Positions 1 to 7,884 of a stretch of 64,000 nucleotides of DNA are shown here, one piece after another. Each line of letters opens with the position of its first letter. Position 1 is the first letter of the stretch. The position numbers and the translations under genes were made by a program. A model generated the notes under the pieces. The model saw only the letters and a program-made list of their open reading frames with translations, did no database searches and was not told the origin of the DNA. This DNA comes from DATCJA01 sp963734635 (GTDB lineage Bacteria; Acidobacteriota; Vicinamibacteria; Vicinamibacterales; UBA2999): contig CAVTIA010000003.1 of the NCBI GenBank assembly GCA_963734635.1, positions 434,001 through 498,000 of the forward strand, written 5' to 3'.

Positions 1-239
1 GTCGACATTCGATAGCCAACAATCGGGGTGCCACGGATTAAGTGGTTTCTTGGGGTCGTAGATCATGAAAGCCCTCACTCGCTACAGGATCGATTCCGGC
101 TGAGATCTCCGGAGCGTCGACAACAATTGGCGGCGGCCGTTGCAATCCCGTTGCAAGCATAGAGCGGATCGACCCTTCGCTTGTTTACAACGACGATCAA
201 TCGGCGACGAGTAAATCGTTGGTGAATTGAGGGTTGGAT

Positions 240-314
240 TGGTGGGCGCGGATGGAATCGAACCATCGACCCCCCGCGTGTGAAGCGGATGCTCTACCGC
301 TGAGCCACGCGCCC
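240..314 (-). tRNA. tRNA-Val (anticodon CAC)
   Basis: The minus strand folds as a complete tRNA of 75 nt. The 7-bp acceptor stem starts GGGCGCG at 314. The D-arm is GCTC...GAGC, the anticodon loop is TTCACAC (anticodon CAC, Val GTG codon), and the T-loop is TTCGATT. A discriminator A is followed by a genome-encoded CCA ending at 240. The CAC anticodon is read directly from the loop. Confidence 0.95.
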
Positions 315-400
315 TTCAGGTGTGTTGCGCGAGCGTGAGCCCGCGCGAGAAATTGAGTCTAGCACATCGGGATCTGGGCAGGTTTTCCACGGTATGGAAA

Positions 401-1030
401 CTACTCGGTGCCGTAGAGACGATCGCCGAAGTCACCGAGCCCTGGGACGATGTACTTGTGCGGGTTCAGGTGATCGTCGACAACAGGTGTGTATATCGGC
501 ACGTCAGGATGGTGCCGCTCGACGAGCGCGACGCCTTCAGGCGCCGCAACGATGCAGATCATGCGGATCATGTGCGCGCCGGCGCCCTTGATCAGATCGA
601 TCGCGGCAACCGCGCTTCCGCCGGTAGCAAGCATCGGATCGATCATCAGGACATAGCTGCCCGAAAGGTTTGACGGCAGCTTCGAGTAGTACTTCGACGC
701 GATGGCCGTGGCCTCGTCGCGCTGCAGCCCGATGTGACCGACCCTCGCACCTGGCAGCAGCTCCAGAACAGCATCTAGCATTCCGAGCCCTGCTCGCAGC
801 ACCGGCACAACCACCACGTCTCCACGCACCACCGTTCCCTCTGCAGGTCCAAGGGGCGTCAGCACCGTGCTCGGCATCGACGGGACATCGCGAAGCGCTT
901 CGGCTGCAAGGAGGACGCTGATTCGATTGGCGGCACGTCGGAACTGGGGCGGCGCCGTTCGTACGTCTCGAAGCTCGTTGAGCGCGTCCTGCACCAGCGG
1001 ATGCTCCACGATGTGTAGCGGCACGGCCAC
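401..1030 (-). CDS. upp: uracil phosphoribosyltransferase
   Basis: A 209-aa cytosolic enzyme, normal length for Upp, that converts uracil and PRPP to UMP in pyrimidine salvage. Family signatures are visible: VPVLRAGLGMLD near residues 76-86, the PRPP-binding stretch DPMLATGGSA at 131-140, and the C-terminal PGLGDFGDRLYGT uracil-binding tail. It lies between tRNA-Val and a divergent exported amidohydrolase. With hpt and deoC nearby it suggests a nucleobase salvage neighbourhood, although the genes are not one operon. Confidence 0.97.
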   Translation of the reverse strand: MAVPLHIVEHPLVQDALNELRDVRTAPPQFRRAANRISVLLAAEALRDVPSMPSTVLTPLGPAEGTVVRGDVVVVPVLRAGLGMLDAVLELLPGARVGHIGLQRDEATAIASKYYSKLPSNLSGSYVLMIDPMLATGGSAVAAIDLIKGAGAHMIRMICIVAAPEGVALVERHHPDVPIYTPVVDDHLNPHKYIVPGLGDFGDRLYGTE

Positions 1031-1147
1031 CTATCATAGCTTCGCCCAGCAGGCCCCAGCCTTCAGGGCCGAGGGTCAGGGCCGGTCAAGGCACAAGGCC
1101 CAAAGCCGACAGCCCGACGTCCAACCGCGAGCAGTAAGATTCTCACC

Positions 1148-2562
1148 ATGAAGATACGGTCCGTGGTGCTGGCTGTTGCGGTGCTGCTTGGCGTCGCGCT
1201 GACGCTCGTCTGGAGTCAAACAGGGCAGCGGCAGGTCGCGCTCATTATCACCAACGGCATCGTCGTCACCATGGACGCCGCCGGCCGAACGATCGATGAC
1301 GGCGCCGTTGCCATAGATGGCACCAACATTGTCGCGGTTGATTCCGCCGATACGATTGCGCGGCAGTACCGCGGCGCCGAGACGATTGACGCAACCGGAC
1401 AGGTGGTGATGCCAGGGCTCATCAACACGCATACGCACGCGCCGATGGTGCTGTACCGCGGGCTGGCCGACGACATGGGGTTGATGGAGTGGCTCACGAA
1501 GTACATCTTTCCCGCGGAGGCGAAGACCGTGTCCCCGGAGTTCGTCCGGGCGGGCACGCGGCTGGCGGCGCTCGAAATGATTCAGTCGGGGACCACCACC
1601 TATGCCGACATGTATTACTTCGAGGAGGAAATCGCGCGCGAGACGAAAGCGGCCGGCCTTCGGGGGTACTTGGCCAGACGGTCATCCAGTTCCCGGTGGC
1701 GGACGCGAAGACACCAGCTGACGCTCTCGCGAGGGCCGAGCGTTTCATCCAACAGTTCCAGAACGACCCGCTCATCGTGCCGGCGGTCGCTCCTCACGCT
1801 ATCTACACCCTCGACGAGCCGACACTGAGGAGCGCCCGCGAGCTGTCCAAGCGGTACGGCGTGCCGACGCTCATCCATCTCGCCGAGACGCGCGACGAGG
1901 TGAAGATGGCGCAGGAACGTTTCAATGCGTCTCCCGTCGGCTATCTCGATCGTCTTGGGTTTCTTGGCGCGGGCGTCCTTGCGGCACATGCAAGCTGGGT
2001 ATCGGAGCCCGAAGCCGCGATCCTGCAGAGCCGCGGCGTAGGCGTGTCGCACAATCCCGAGAGCAACATGAAGCTCGCGAGTGGCACGGCGCCGGTACCC
2101 GCGTTCCTCAAAGCCGGCGTGGCCGTCGGTCTCGCCACCGACGGAGCAGCCAGCAACAACGACCTCGACATGTTCGAGGCGATGCGCACGGCGTCGCTCC
2201 TGCACAAGCTGCAGACCGGCGATCCTCAGGCGGTAAGCGCACGAACGGCGCTGGAGATGGCGACGCGTGGAGGAGCACGCGCGCTGGGAATGGACGCGCA
2301 GATCGGGTCGCTCGAGCCAGGCAAGCGCGCCGACGTGATCGTGGTCGGCATGAGCGCTGCGCGTCAAACGCCGATGTACAACCCGCTCTCACATCTCGTC
2401 TATGCCACACATGGCGACGACGTACGGACGACGATCGTCAATGGGAAGGTACTCATGCGCGACAAGAAAGTGCTCACGCTGAATGAAGCGTCGGTGCTTG
2501 CGGACGCCAGGGAGTGGGCAACGAAGATCAGGGTTGCAGTCGGTCTTCCTACTACTCGCTGA
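1148..2562 (+). pseudogene. exported amidohydrolase of the SAH/MTA deaminase type, frameshifted
   Basis: Two overlapping frames together give one ~470-aa metal-dependent hydrolase of the TrzA/SAH-deaminase group. Frame one (from 1148) holds a Sec signal peptide (residues 1-24) and the metal motif NTHTHAP. Frame two continues with IHLAETRDE, LAAHASWVSEPE and ATDGAASNNDLDMF, supplying the remaining His and Asp ligands. The shift falls on a run of five G at 1662-1666; one extra G would restore AGLRG-VLGQT. It may be a recent pseudogene or a homopolymer consensus error. Export is unusual for this normally cytosolic family. The substrate is inferred only. Confidence 0.85.
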
Positions 2563-3094
2563 CGACCGCGATATAGGGCAGATTTCGATACTGTTCGGCG
2601 TAGTCGAGGCCATAGCCCACGACGAACCGGTCCTCGATCTCGAAGCCGATGTAGTCCACTTTCACATCCACCTTGCGTCGCGACGGCTTGCTGAGCAGGC
2701 ACGCGGTTCGCAGGTGGCGGGGCGATCGTGCCCGCAGGATCTGGTGCATGTAGTTCAGCGTCAGGCCGGTATCGACGATGTCTTCGACGATGACCACGTC
2801 GCGCCCTTCGAGGCCTGTTTCGAGATCCTTGAGAAGCTGCACCTGACCGGAGGACTTGGTGCTCGTCCCATAGCTCGAGACCGCCATGAAGTCGAGCGAG
2901 CAGGGCACACCAATCGCCCGCGCAAGATCCGAGAGAAAGACGAATGCGCCTTTGAGAACGGCGATGAGGTGCACGCCATCAGGATGGTCGCGATCGATCT
3001 GCGCCGCCAGTTCCCGTACCCGATGCTGGATGTCGTTTGCGTGGATGAGGACCTGCAGCGATTGCGGATCTTCGCGCTGATGTGTCTTGAGCAC
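2552..3094 (-). CDS. hpt: hypoxanthine phosphoribosyltransferase
   Basis: Converts hypoxanthine or guanine plus PRPP to IMP or GMP. The PRPP loop VIVEDIVDTGLT lies at about residues 101-112, and VLKGAFVFLSDL and the C-terminal GFEIEDRFVVGYGLDY are also typical. The frame stays open to 3259 but family similarity begins near VLIHANDIQ, so the GTG at 3094 (180 aa, usual length) is preferred; a second GTG at 3103 is possible. The gene converges on the frameshifted amidohydrolase (11-bp overlap) and is divergent from the RpiB-like gene. Confidence 0.93.
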   Translation of the reverse strand: MLKTHQREDPQSLQVLIHANDIQHRVRELAAQIDRDHPDGVHLIAVLKGAFVFLSDLARAIGVPCSLDFMAVSSYGTSTKSSGQVQLLKDLETGLEGRDVVIVEDIVDTGLTLNYMHQILRARSPRHLRTACLLSKPSRRKVDVKVDYIGFEIEDRFVVGYGLDYAEQYRNLPYIAVVSE

Positions 3095-3131
3095 GCGTTG
3101 CACGCGAGAGTAACATACCGGTCGCGCCCGA

Positions 3132-3767
3132 ATGAAACGGTTCCAGATGATCACCGAAGCCGATGCCCGTGTGCTCGAACACGGCAGCAGCGTCGTCCTG
3201 GTCGCTGGAGGACACGTGACGCCGCTGGCGCTCGACACGTTGAAGGCGCGACGAATCACGGTGGTGCGCGAAGGCGTGGACGTCGAGAACGAACGGCTGG
3301 CGCCGCCTCACGAAATCCGGACGATAGCAATCGCGGGCGACCACACGTCGGTTGCGCTCAAGACGGTGCTTCGACAGCATCTTCGTGGAATCGGGATCAC
3401 CGTGCACGACCTGGGAACCGACACGAACGACCCTGTCGACTACCCGGACACGGCCGCGGCTGTGGCGCTGGAGGTTGCTCGAGGAGAGGCGCACGCCGGA
3501 ATCGTGATAGACGGAGCGGGGCTCGGATCGGCGATTGCGGCCAATAAGGTCGCGGGTGTCCGCGCCGCAATGTGCGTGAATCGTACCCTTGCACGCTACG
3601 CGCGGGAGCATAACGGCGCCAACGTGCTCGCGCTCGGCTCTACCCTCGTGACGCCTGGTGAAGCGGTGACCATCGTGGATGCGTTCGTGACCACGCCGAT
3701 GCGGGAAGCGCGTTACATCCGCAGGCTTGCGAAGATTCGGGATCTCGAAGAGCGGCCGCGCCGATAA
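3132..3767 (+). CDS. RpiB/LacA-family sugar-phosphate isomerase-like protein with N-terminal extension
   Basis: A 211-aa protein whose residues ~64-195 form an RpiB fold (IAGDHTSVALK, HDLGTDTNDPVDYPD, IAANKVAGVRAA, AREHNGANVLALG). Ordinary RpiB is about 150 aa; the first ~60 residues are an extra segment including a 'VTPLALDTLKARRI' stretch, the kind of extension seen on microcompartment-associated enzymes. The catalytic Cys of the CGTGIG motif is replaced by Asp (DGAGLG, ~D127), and the His expected after 'RAAMC' is Val. Isomerase activity is therefore uncertain. Its stop overlaps the deoC start (TAATGG), so the two are translationally coupled. Confidence 0.85.
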   Translation: MKRFQMITEADARVLEHGSSVVLVAGGHVTPLALDTLKARRITVVREGVDVENERLAPPHEIRTIAIAGDHTSVALKTVLRQHLRGIGITVHDLGTDTNDPVDYPDTAAAVALEVARGEAHAGIVIDGAGLGSAIAANKVAGVRAAMCVNRTLARYAREHNGANVLALGSTLVTPGEAVTIVDAFVTTPMREARYIRRLAKIRDLEERPRR

Positions 3768-4642
3768 TGGAGACGGCCGACCTCCAACGCCTGATTCAGA
3801 TCGTCGTCGAAGAGCTCGCGGCTGCGGGCCGGGTTGCGCCGCCGCTCCGCTGCGGCTGTCATGCCGTCCTGTACGAGTGCTGTCCGGACAGGCTCAAGAG
3901 CATTCTCGCCGCGGGCGCCTCGCGCCTCGGCCTGCACGCGTCAGGCGGATCGGCCGGCGGCGTGGCGGGCATGATCGACCATACGCTTCTCAAGCCCGAC
4001 GCCACGCGGCAGGAGATTGAGACGCTCTGCCGCGAAGCGGCGCAGTACGGGTTTGCCAGCGTGTGCGTGAATCCTACCTGGGTGGCTCTATGTGCGCGAT
4101 TGCTCCGGGACAGTCCCGTCAAGGTGTGCTCGGTGGTGGGGTTTCCGCTTGGAGCCACAACCACTGACACGAAGCATTTCGAAGCGCGGCGGGCAATTTT
4201 CGACGGCGCGTGCGAGATCGACATGGTGATCAACATTGGTACGCTCAAGTCTGGTGATCTCCATGCCGTCGAACGCGACATCGAAGCGGTGACGGGCCCC
4301 TGTCGCGAGATGCGAGCGGTCAGCAAGGTGATTATCGAAGCTGCGCTCCTCACCGACGACGAAAAGATCGCTGCCTGCACGCTTGCCAAAGCGGCCGGTG
4401 CCGATTTCGTGAAGACGTCCACGGGCTTTGGCCCGGGCGGCGCCACAGCACACGACGTCGCGCTCATGCGGCGAGTGGTCGGAGCGGAGATGGGCGTCAA
4501 GGCTGCCGGCGGCGTCCGCGACCTCGAGGCGCTCAAGGCGATGGTGGCTGCCGGCGCTACGCGCATCGGAGCGAGCGCGGGCGTGCGAATCGTGCAGGAA
4601 TCGCACGGTCAACAGGCATCAGGCGCGGCAAAAGGGTATTGA
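3767..4642 (+). CDS. deoC: deoxyribose-phosphate aldolase with N-terminal extension
   Basis: A 291-aa class I aldolase that cleaves deoxyribose-5-phosphate to glyceraldehyde-3-phosphate and acetaldehyde. The core begins at IDHTLLKP (~70). The Schiff-base lysine is in ADFVKTSTGF, the second lysine in GVKAAGGVRD, and the Asp in EIDMVINIG. The ~66-residue N-terminal extension starts with an amphipathic helix (DLQRLIQIVVEELAAAG) and a Cys-rich stretch (CGCHAVLYECCPDRL). Such a helix plus linker resembles encapsulation peptides of sugar-phosphate-utilising microcompartments, where DeoC and RpiB-like proteins are core cargo. No shell gene is present in the window. Confidence 0.93.
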   Translation: METADLQRLIQIVVEELAAAGRVAPPLRCGCHAVLYECCPDRLKSILAAGASRLGLHASGGSAGGVAGMIDHTLLKPDATRQEIETLCREAAQYGFASVCVNPTWVALCARLLRDSPVKVCSVVGFPLGATTTDTKHFEARRAIFDGACEIDMVINIGTLKSGDLHAVERDIEAVTGPCREMRAVSKVIIEAALLTDDEKIAACTLAKAAGADFVKTSTGFGPGGATAHDVALMRRVVGAEMGVKAAGGVRDLEALKAMVAAGATRIGASAGVRIVQESHGQQASGAAKGY

Positions 4643-5337
4643 GCGACGAGCGCCCCCGCCCGTGTGCTGCGACAGCCGTATGCTTCATATGGCTCTTCGT
4701 CGTTGGCTCCGCTACAGCAGCGCAGGCCCAGGGATCAGACGGGCCAGGGCCGTACGTTGTCGATCTGCGGGCGGGCGTCGGCGCACTTCCGCGTGATGCA
4801 GGACTTTTTCCCGACATCCCTTCCGGGACGCGTCTCGCAACCGCCGGGCTCGCATTGGACGCGGGCGGGCACGTCTATCTGATCCGTCTCGGTCCTGCTC
4901 GCGTTGGAATCGGGGCGAGCTTCACGCGCGTGGCAGGCAAGAGCTCAGCGGAGGCGGTGCCGAGCAGTTCTGCTTCATCGATCGCGCTGCCCTCAGTTCA
5001 GACACGGTTCACGGCGATCGCACCCCAGTTGTCTTTCAACTTCGGCACTTCTGACGGCTGGAGCTATATCAGCGCGGGAATCGGGCCGGCGAACGCGCGC
5101 ACAACAGCCTCGGCGTTCACAACCGGCAGCGGCGACGCTGCGGTCACGACGCAGAGCGCGGCCCTCTCGACGTCGCTTCGCGCGGTTAACCTCGGTGGGG
5201 GCGCCCGCTGGTTCACGCATCGGCATCTCGCGATATCGTTCGATGTCCGATTCCATCTGGTGTCGGACACGGGGGGAGAAACCCCAATCCCGCGAACCAC
5301 TCTCGTTGTCGTGACGGGCGGGATGTCGCTTCGATAG
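4639..5337 (+). CDS. predicted outer-membrane beta-barrel protein
   Basis: A 232-aa protein starting at a TTG that overlaps the deoC stop (TTGA). A Sec signal peptide (about residues 1-31, ending AAQAQG) precedes alternating polar/apolar strands such as RFTAIAPQLSFNFG, WSYISAGIGPA and HLAISFDVRFHLV. The chain ends in a short strand with terminal GGMSLR. This resembles small OmpA/OmpW-type barrels; no specific family is recognised. Overlap with deoC suggests co-transcription. Confidence 0.7.
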   Translation: MSDERPRPCAATAVCFIWLFVVGSATAAQAQGSDGPGPYVVDLRAGVGALPRDAGLFPDIPSGTRLATAGLALDAGGHVYLIRLGPARVGIGASFTRVAGKSSAEAVPSSSASSIALPSVQTRFTAIAPQLSFNFGTSDGWSYISAGIGPANARTTASAFTTGSGDAAVTTQSAALSTSLRAVNLGGGARWFTHRHLAISFDVRFHLVSDTGGETPIPRTTLVVVTGGMSLR

Positions 5338-5353
5338 GCGACACTACGATCGA

Positions 5354-5860
5354 TTACTTCGCGGTCATGTCGTAGATGGCAACGCCATCCAACGTCGCGA
5401 CAGGCTGCCAATCGAGCGCAGCCAGCGAGGTTGCGCCCGTGAACCTGTCCACGAAGTGGCCTCTCTCACCATCGTCCAGAAGAAGGAACGGAACGAAGCC
5501 CTGTTGCTGGAAGTGCGCGATCGCACGTTCGAAAAGCTGATGGGAATGCCGGAAACAGATCGAAGCGTCACACGGTCGAGACGCACGTAAAACGCGCAAC
5601 AGAGATAGACCGCAACCGCGAAAGCGGTGTATGTGACAAGGATCGAGCGCGAACGCGCATCACCCCGTTCGTCCACCTGACTTCTCCACAACAACACCGG
5701 CGCCGCAAGACCCGCGACAACAAGCGGACCCTGGCTGGCGACAATGCGCCGCGTATAGTCAGCGACGTTCGGCCAGAAGTAGTCCCACCGTACAGGCCCA
5801 CAGCAGTGCGAGCCCAGAGGCTATCAGCAGAAGTTTGGAGGGCGCTCTCAAAACCTTCCC
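5354..5860 (-). pseudogene. decayed membrane glycosyltransferase-like gene
   Basis: Three short minus-strand segments in different frames read as pieces of a polytopic membrane protein. The first is a transmembrane stretch starting at a TTG near 5855 (RAPSKLLLIASGLALLW). The second (~5570-5780) reads YFWPNVADYTRRIVAS then a hydrophobic segment VTYTAFAVAVYLCCAFYVRL. The third is a C-terminal soluble tail (RHSHQLFERAIAHFQQQGF) ending at 5354. The layout resembles the C-terminal half of a GT39/ArnT-like glycosyltransferase after an internal deletion and a frameshift. Function is inferred weakly; the decay is directly visible. Confidence 0.5.
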
Positions 5861-5863
5861 TAC

Positions 5864-6709
5864 CTAACCCGCGACCAATCTGAAGTAGCCGACGAGGGAG
5901 GCGTTGATCGCGTCGATCGCGAGATCCCAGGCTTGCCGTTCGAACGCGCTGACCGGATCGGCCTGCCGTTCGGCACCGGCCCGCAATTCCAGGAAGTGTG
6001 CGAGAAATCCCTCCGAGCAATCGTCCAGCGTCTGTGTGGCGAAACCCCTCTGCAGCAAGACGCTCTGCCAGCCGCCCGGTCCTTCCAGCGTGAGAAGGTA
6101 ACTCGTCCAGTGATCTTCCAGACCGGTGAGCAGCCGCCGCTCCGTGTCGCCGGCGGGCTCCCGCAGCAGGCAGACGTCTTCGAGGGCGACGCGGCCGCCG
6201 GGGTTCAGCACGGGCGTCCACTTCCTCAGCAGCGCCGCCTTGTCGGACAGATGCGACCAGGCAGCCTGTCCCCACAGCACGTCGAACCGCTGCTCGGGAA
6301 GCGGCGTCGTCATGACGTCGGCGCATTCGAACGTGGCCAACCGTGTGAGACCGACCAGTTCGGTCAGGTGCCGGGCATCGGCGATCCGGTCCGGGCTGAG
6401 ATCAACGCCGTGGACGTGACAGCCGTACCACCAGGCGAGCGCCCGCGCGGACCCGCCGAGCCCGCAGCCGAGATCGAGCACACGGGTGGACCGCGAGATC
6501 CCTGCGCGTTGGGCGAGCTGCCGCGTGAACGCCAGACCGCCCATGTGATTCTGGTCGGTGATTCCGCTGTCGGCATCCTCGGCGAGATCGAGCACGGTCA
6601 CCGCGGCCATCGAACCGCGTCGAGTCCGGATGCGCCGCAGGATCGCATCGCCACGCTGCGGGTGCGTGCGATAGATTTCTTCGATCTGGCTGCGCGTGAA
6701 CCGGCTCAT
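5864..6709 (-). CDS. class I SAM-dependent methyltransferase
   Basis: A 281-aa enzyme with motif I VLDLGCGLGGS (residues ~77-87), an acidic post-I residue in HVHGVDLSP, motif II ECADVMTTPLPEQRFDVLWGQ, and a C-terminal mixed helical region. The loop is of the sarcosine/dimethylglycine or small-molecule C/N-methyltransferase kind; the substrate is unknown. The ATG at 6709 overlaps the TAA of the upstream TPR frame (TAATG), so it is translationally coupled to the STAND/TPR gene. An open extension upstream to 6880 is a shadow of that gene. Confidence 0.85.
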   Translation of the reverse strand: MSRFTRSQIEEIYRTHPQRGDAILRRIRTRRGSMAAVTVLDLAEDADSGITDQNHMGGLAFTRQLAQRAGISRSTRVLDLGCGLGGSARALAWWYGCHVHGVDLSPDRIADARHLTELVGLTRLATFECADVMTTPLPEQRFDVLWGQAAWSHLSDKAALLRKWTPVLNPGGRVALEDVCLLREPAGDTERRLLTGLEDHWTSYLLTLEGPGGWQSVLLQRGFATQTLDDCSEGFLAHFLELRAGAERQADPVSAFERQAWDLAIDAINASLVGYFRLVAG

Positions 6710-7884
6710 TATCCGACCGGTGCCGGTCCCTGCTGCCGCCGCTGCTCCAGCATCTGGAGACCGGCGGACACTTCCGCGTGCAAGTCGACGGCGTTGCCGC
6801 CGCGGACCAGCTCCTCGGCTTCCGACAGCAGATCGACAGGAGGAAACAGATCCGGACTTGGGATCGATGCGCGGCTGCACGCCAGCAGCGCCCGTGCTTC
6901 GGCAACGCGGTCTCCGGTCCGCGATGCGCCGACGGCATCGCGCAGTCCGAGTGCGGCCGGCGCCTCCGGTGCGCCAATGCCGCTCAGCACGGCGTACGCG
7001 GCATTGGCAACCCTGGTTGCCTCATCGGCATCGCCGGTCATCCGCGCAAGCCTGGCGAGGTTGACGAGACAGAACCCCTCGAGCCGGGGATTGCAGTCCT
7101 CGCGCCCGAAGTCACGGCCCTGCCCGAGCAGCGTCCGCGCTTCATCGAACCGCCGCAGACCCATGCACGCCATCCCCTGCACATTGCAGACGTAGCCCAG
7201 AGGGTCGCGAAGCCCCGCCGCTTTGTAACGATCGGCCGCAGTTTGCGCGTGTTCGTACGCCTGGTCGAACGCGCCAAGCCCGACGTAGGCGAGCGACAGG
7301 CCATCATGCACGTGCGCTTCGAGCTCGATGTTCCCGGACTGCCGCGCCGGTTCCAGCACGCTATTGCTGACGTCGATCGCCTCGCGGTAATCGCCGCGGT
7401 AGGAGAGCGACAGGCTCAGAATCAACGCGTCGCCGTAATCAGGCTTTGGCCGCGCCACGCCGAGGCGATGCGCCTCGCGCAGGACGTCGACTGCCTCATC
7501 GAGTCGCCCGAGGCGGCGACAGGTGTCCCCCAGATCCCCCATGAGCCGCCACTCGAGATCGCGGTCGCCAATTTCTCGCGCCACCGCCTGCGCCTCTTTC
7601 AGCAACGTGTACGACTGTTCGAGCGGCCCGAGGAATTTTCTCAGCGCGCCGAGACCGAGGAGGTTCAGGGCCTGAAGCCGTTTGTCAGTGGTTCTCCCCT
7701 GGACGCGCTCGAACAACACCGCCAGCGCCTGGGGGTTGCCGCGCACGGCGACGAAGTTGGGGTTCATTCGCGACAGCACTTCGGCGGCGGCGTCGAAATC
7801 CTGCGCGGCCAGCAGATGCTGCACCGCACCCAGGTACGGCTCGACGTCGGACAGCGTGCGCCAGTTCTCCCTGGGGATCTGCAC
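6709..7884 (-). CDS. TPR-repeat C-terminal half of the DUF4062-STAND protein
   Basis: About 390 residues of helical TPR-like repeats (LNLLGLGALRKFLGPLEQSY, YKAAGLRDPLGYVCNVQGM, DEARTLLGQGRDFGREDCNP). No enzymatic motif is seen. It is in a different frame from the upstream ATPase half, and the GTG at 7884 lies just past the frame break, so independent translation is possible. However, removing one of the two G at 7894-7895 joins the frames smoothly (AAEY-YARVQIPRENW), so it is most likely the sensor domain of the same ~950-aa polypeptide. It is coupled to the downstream methyltransferase. Confidence 0.8.
   Translation of the reverse strand: MQIPRENWRTLSDVEPYLGAVQHLLAAQDFDAAAEVLSRMNPNFVAVRGNPQALAVLFERVQGRTTDKRLQALNLLGLGALRKFLGPLEQSYTLLKEAQAVAREIGDRDLEWRLMGDLGDTCRRLGRLDEAVDVLREAHRLGVARPKPDYGDALILSLSLSYRGDYREAIDVSNSVLEPARQSGNIELEAHVHDGLSLAYVGLGAFDQAYEHAQTAADRYKAAGLRDPLGYVCNVQGMACMGLRRFDEARTLLGQGRDFGREDCNPRLEGFCLVNLARLARMTGDADEATRVANAAYAVLSGIGAPEAPAALGLRDAVGASRTGDRVAEARALLACSRASIPSPDLFPPVDLLSEAEELVRGGNAVDLHAEVSAGLQMLEQRRQQGPAPVG

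Noticed and set aside
75..266. 63-codon minus-strand frame at the left end
   Set aside because: Overlaps tRNA-Val, has no start context and no recognisable features; positions 1-239 otherwise show nothing.
1655..1675. Programmed -1 frameshifting at the G-run of the amidohydrolase
   Set aside because: No slippery heptamer plus downstream pseudoknot is apparent, and the family is encoded in one frame elsewhere; a homopolymer indel is simpler.
2483..3547. 354-codon plus-strand frame
   Set aside because: Antisense to hpt and out of frame with the RpiB-like gene; no domain features.
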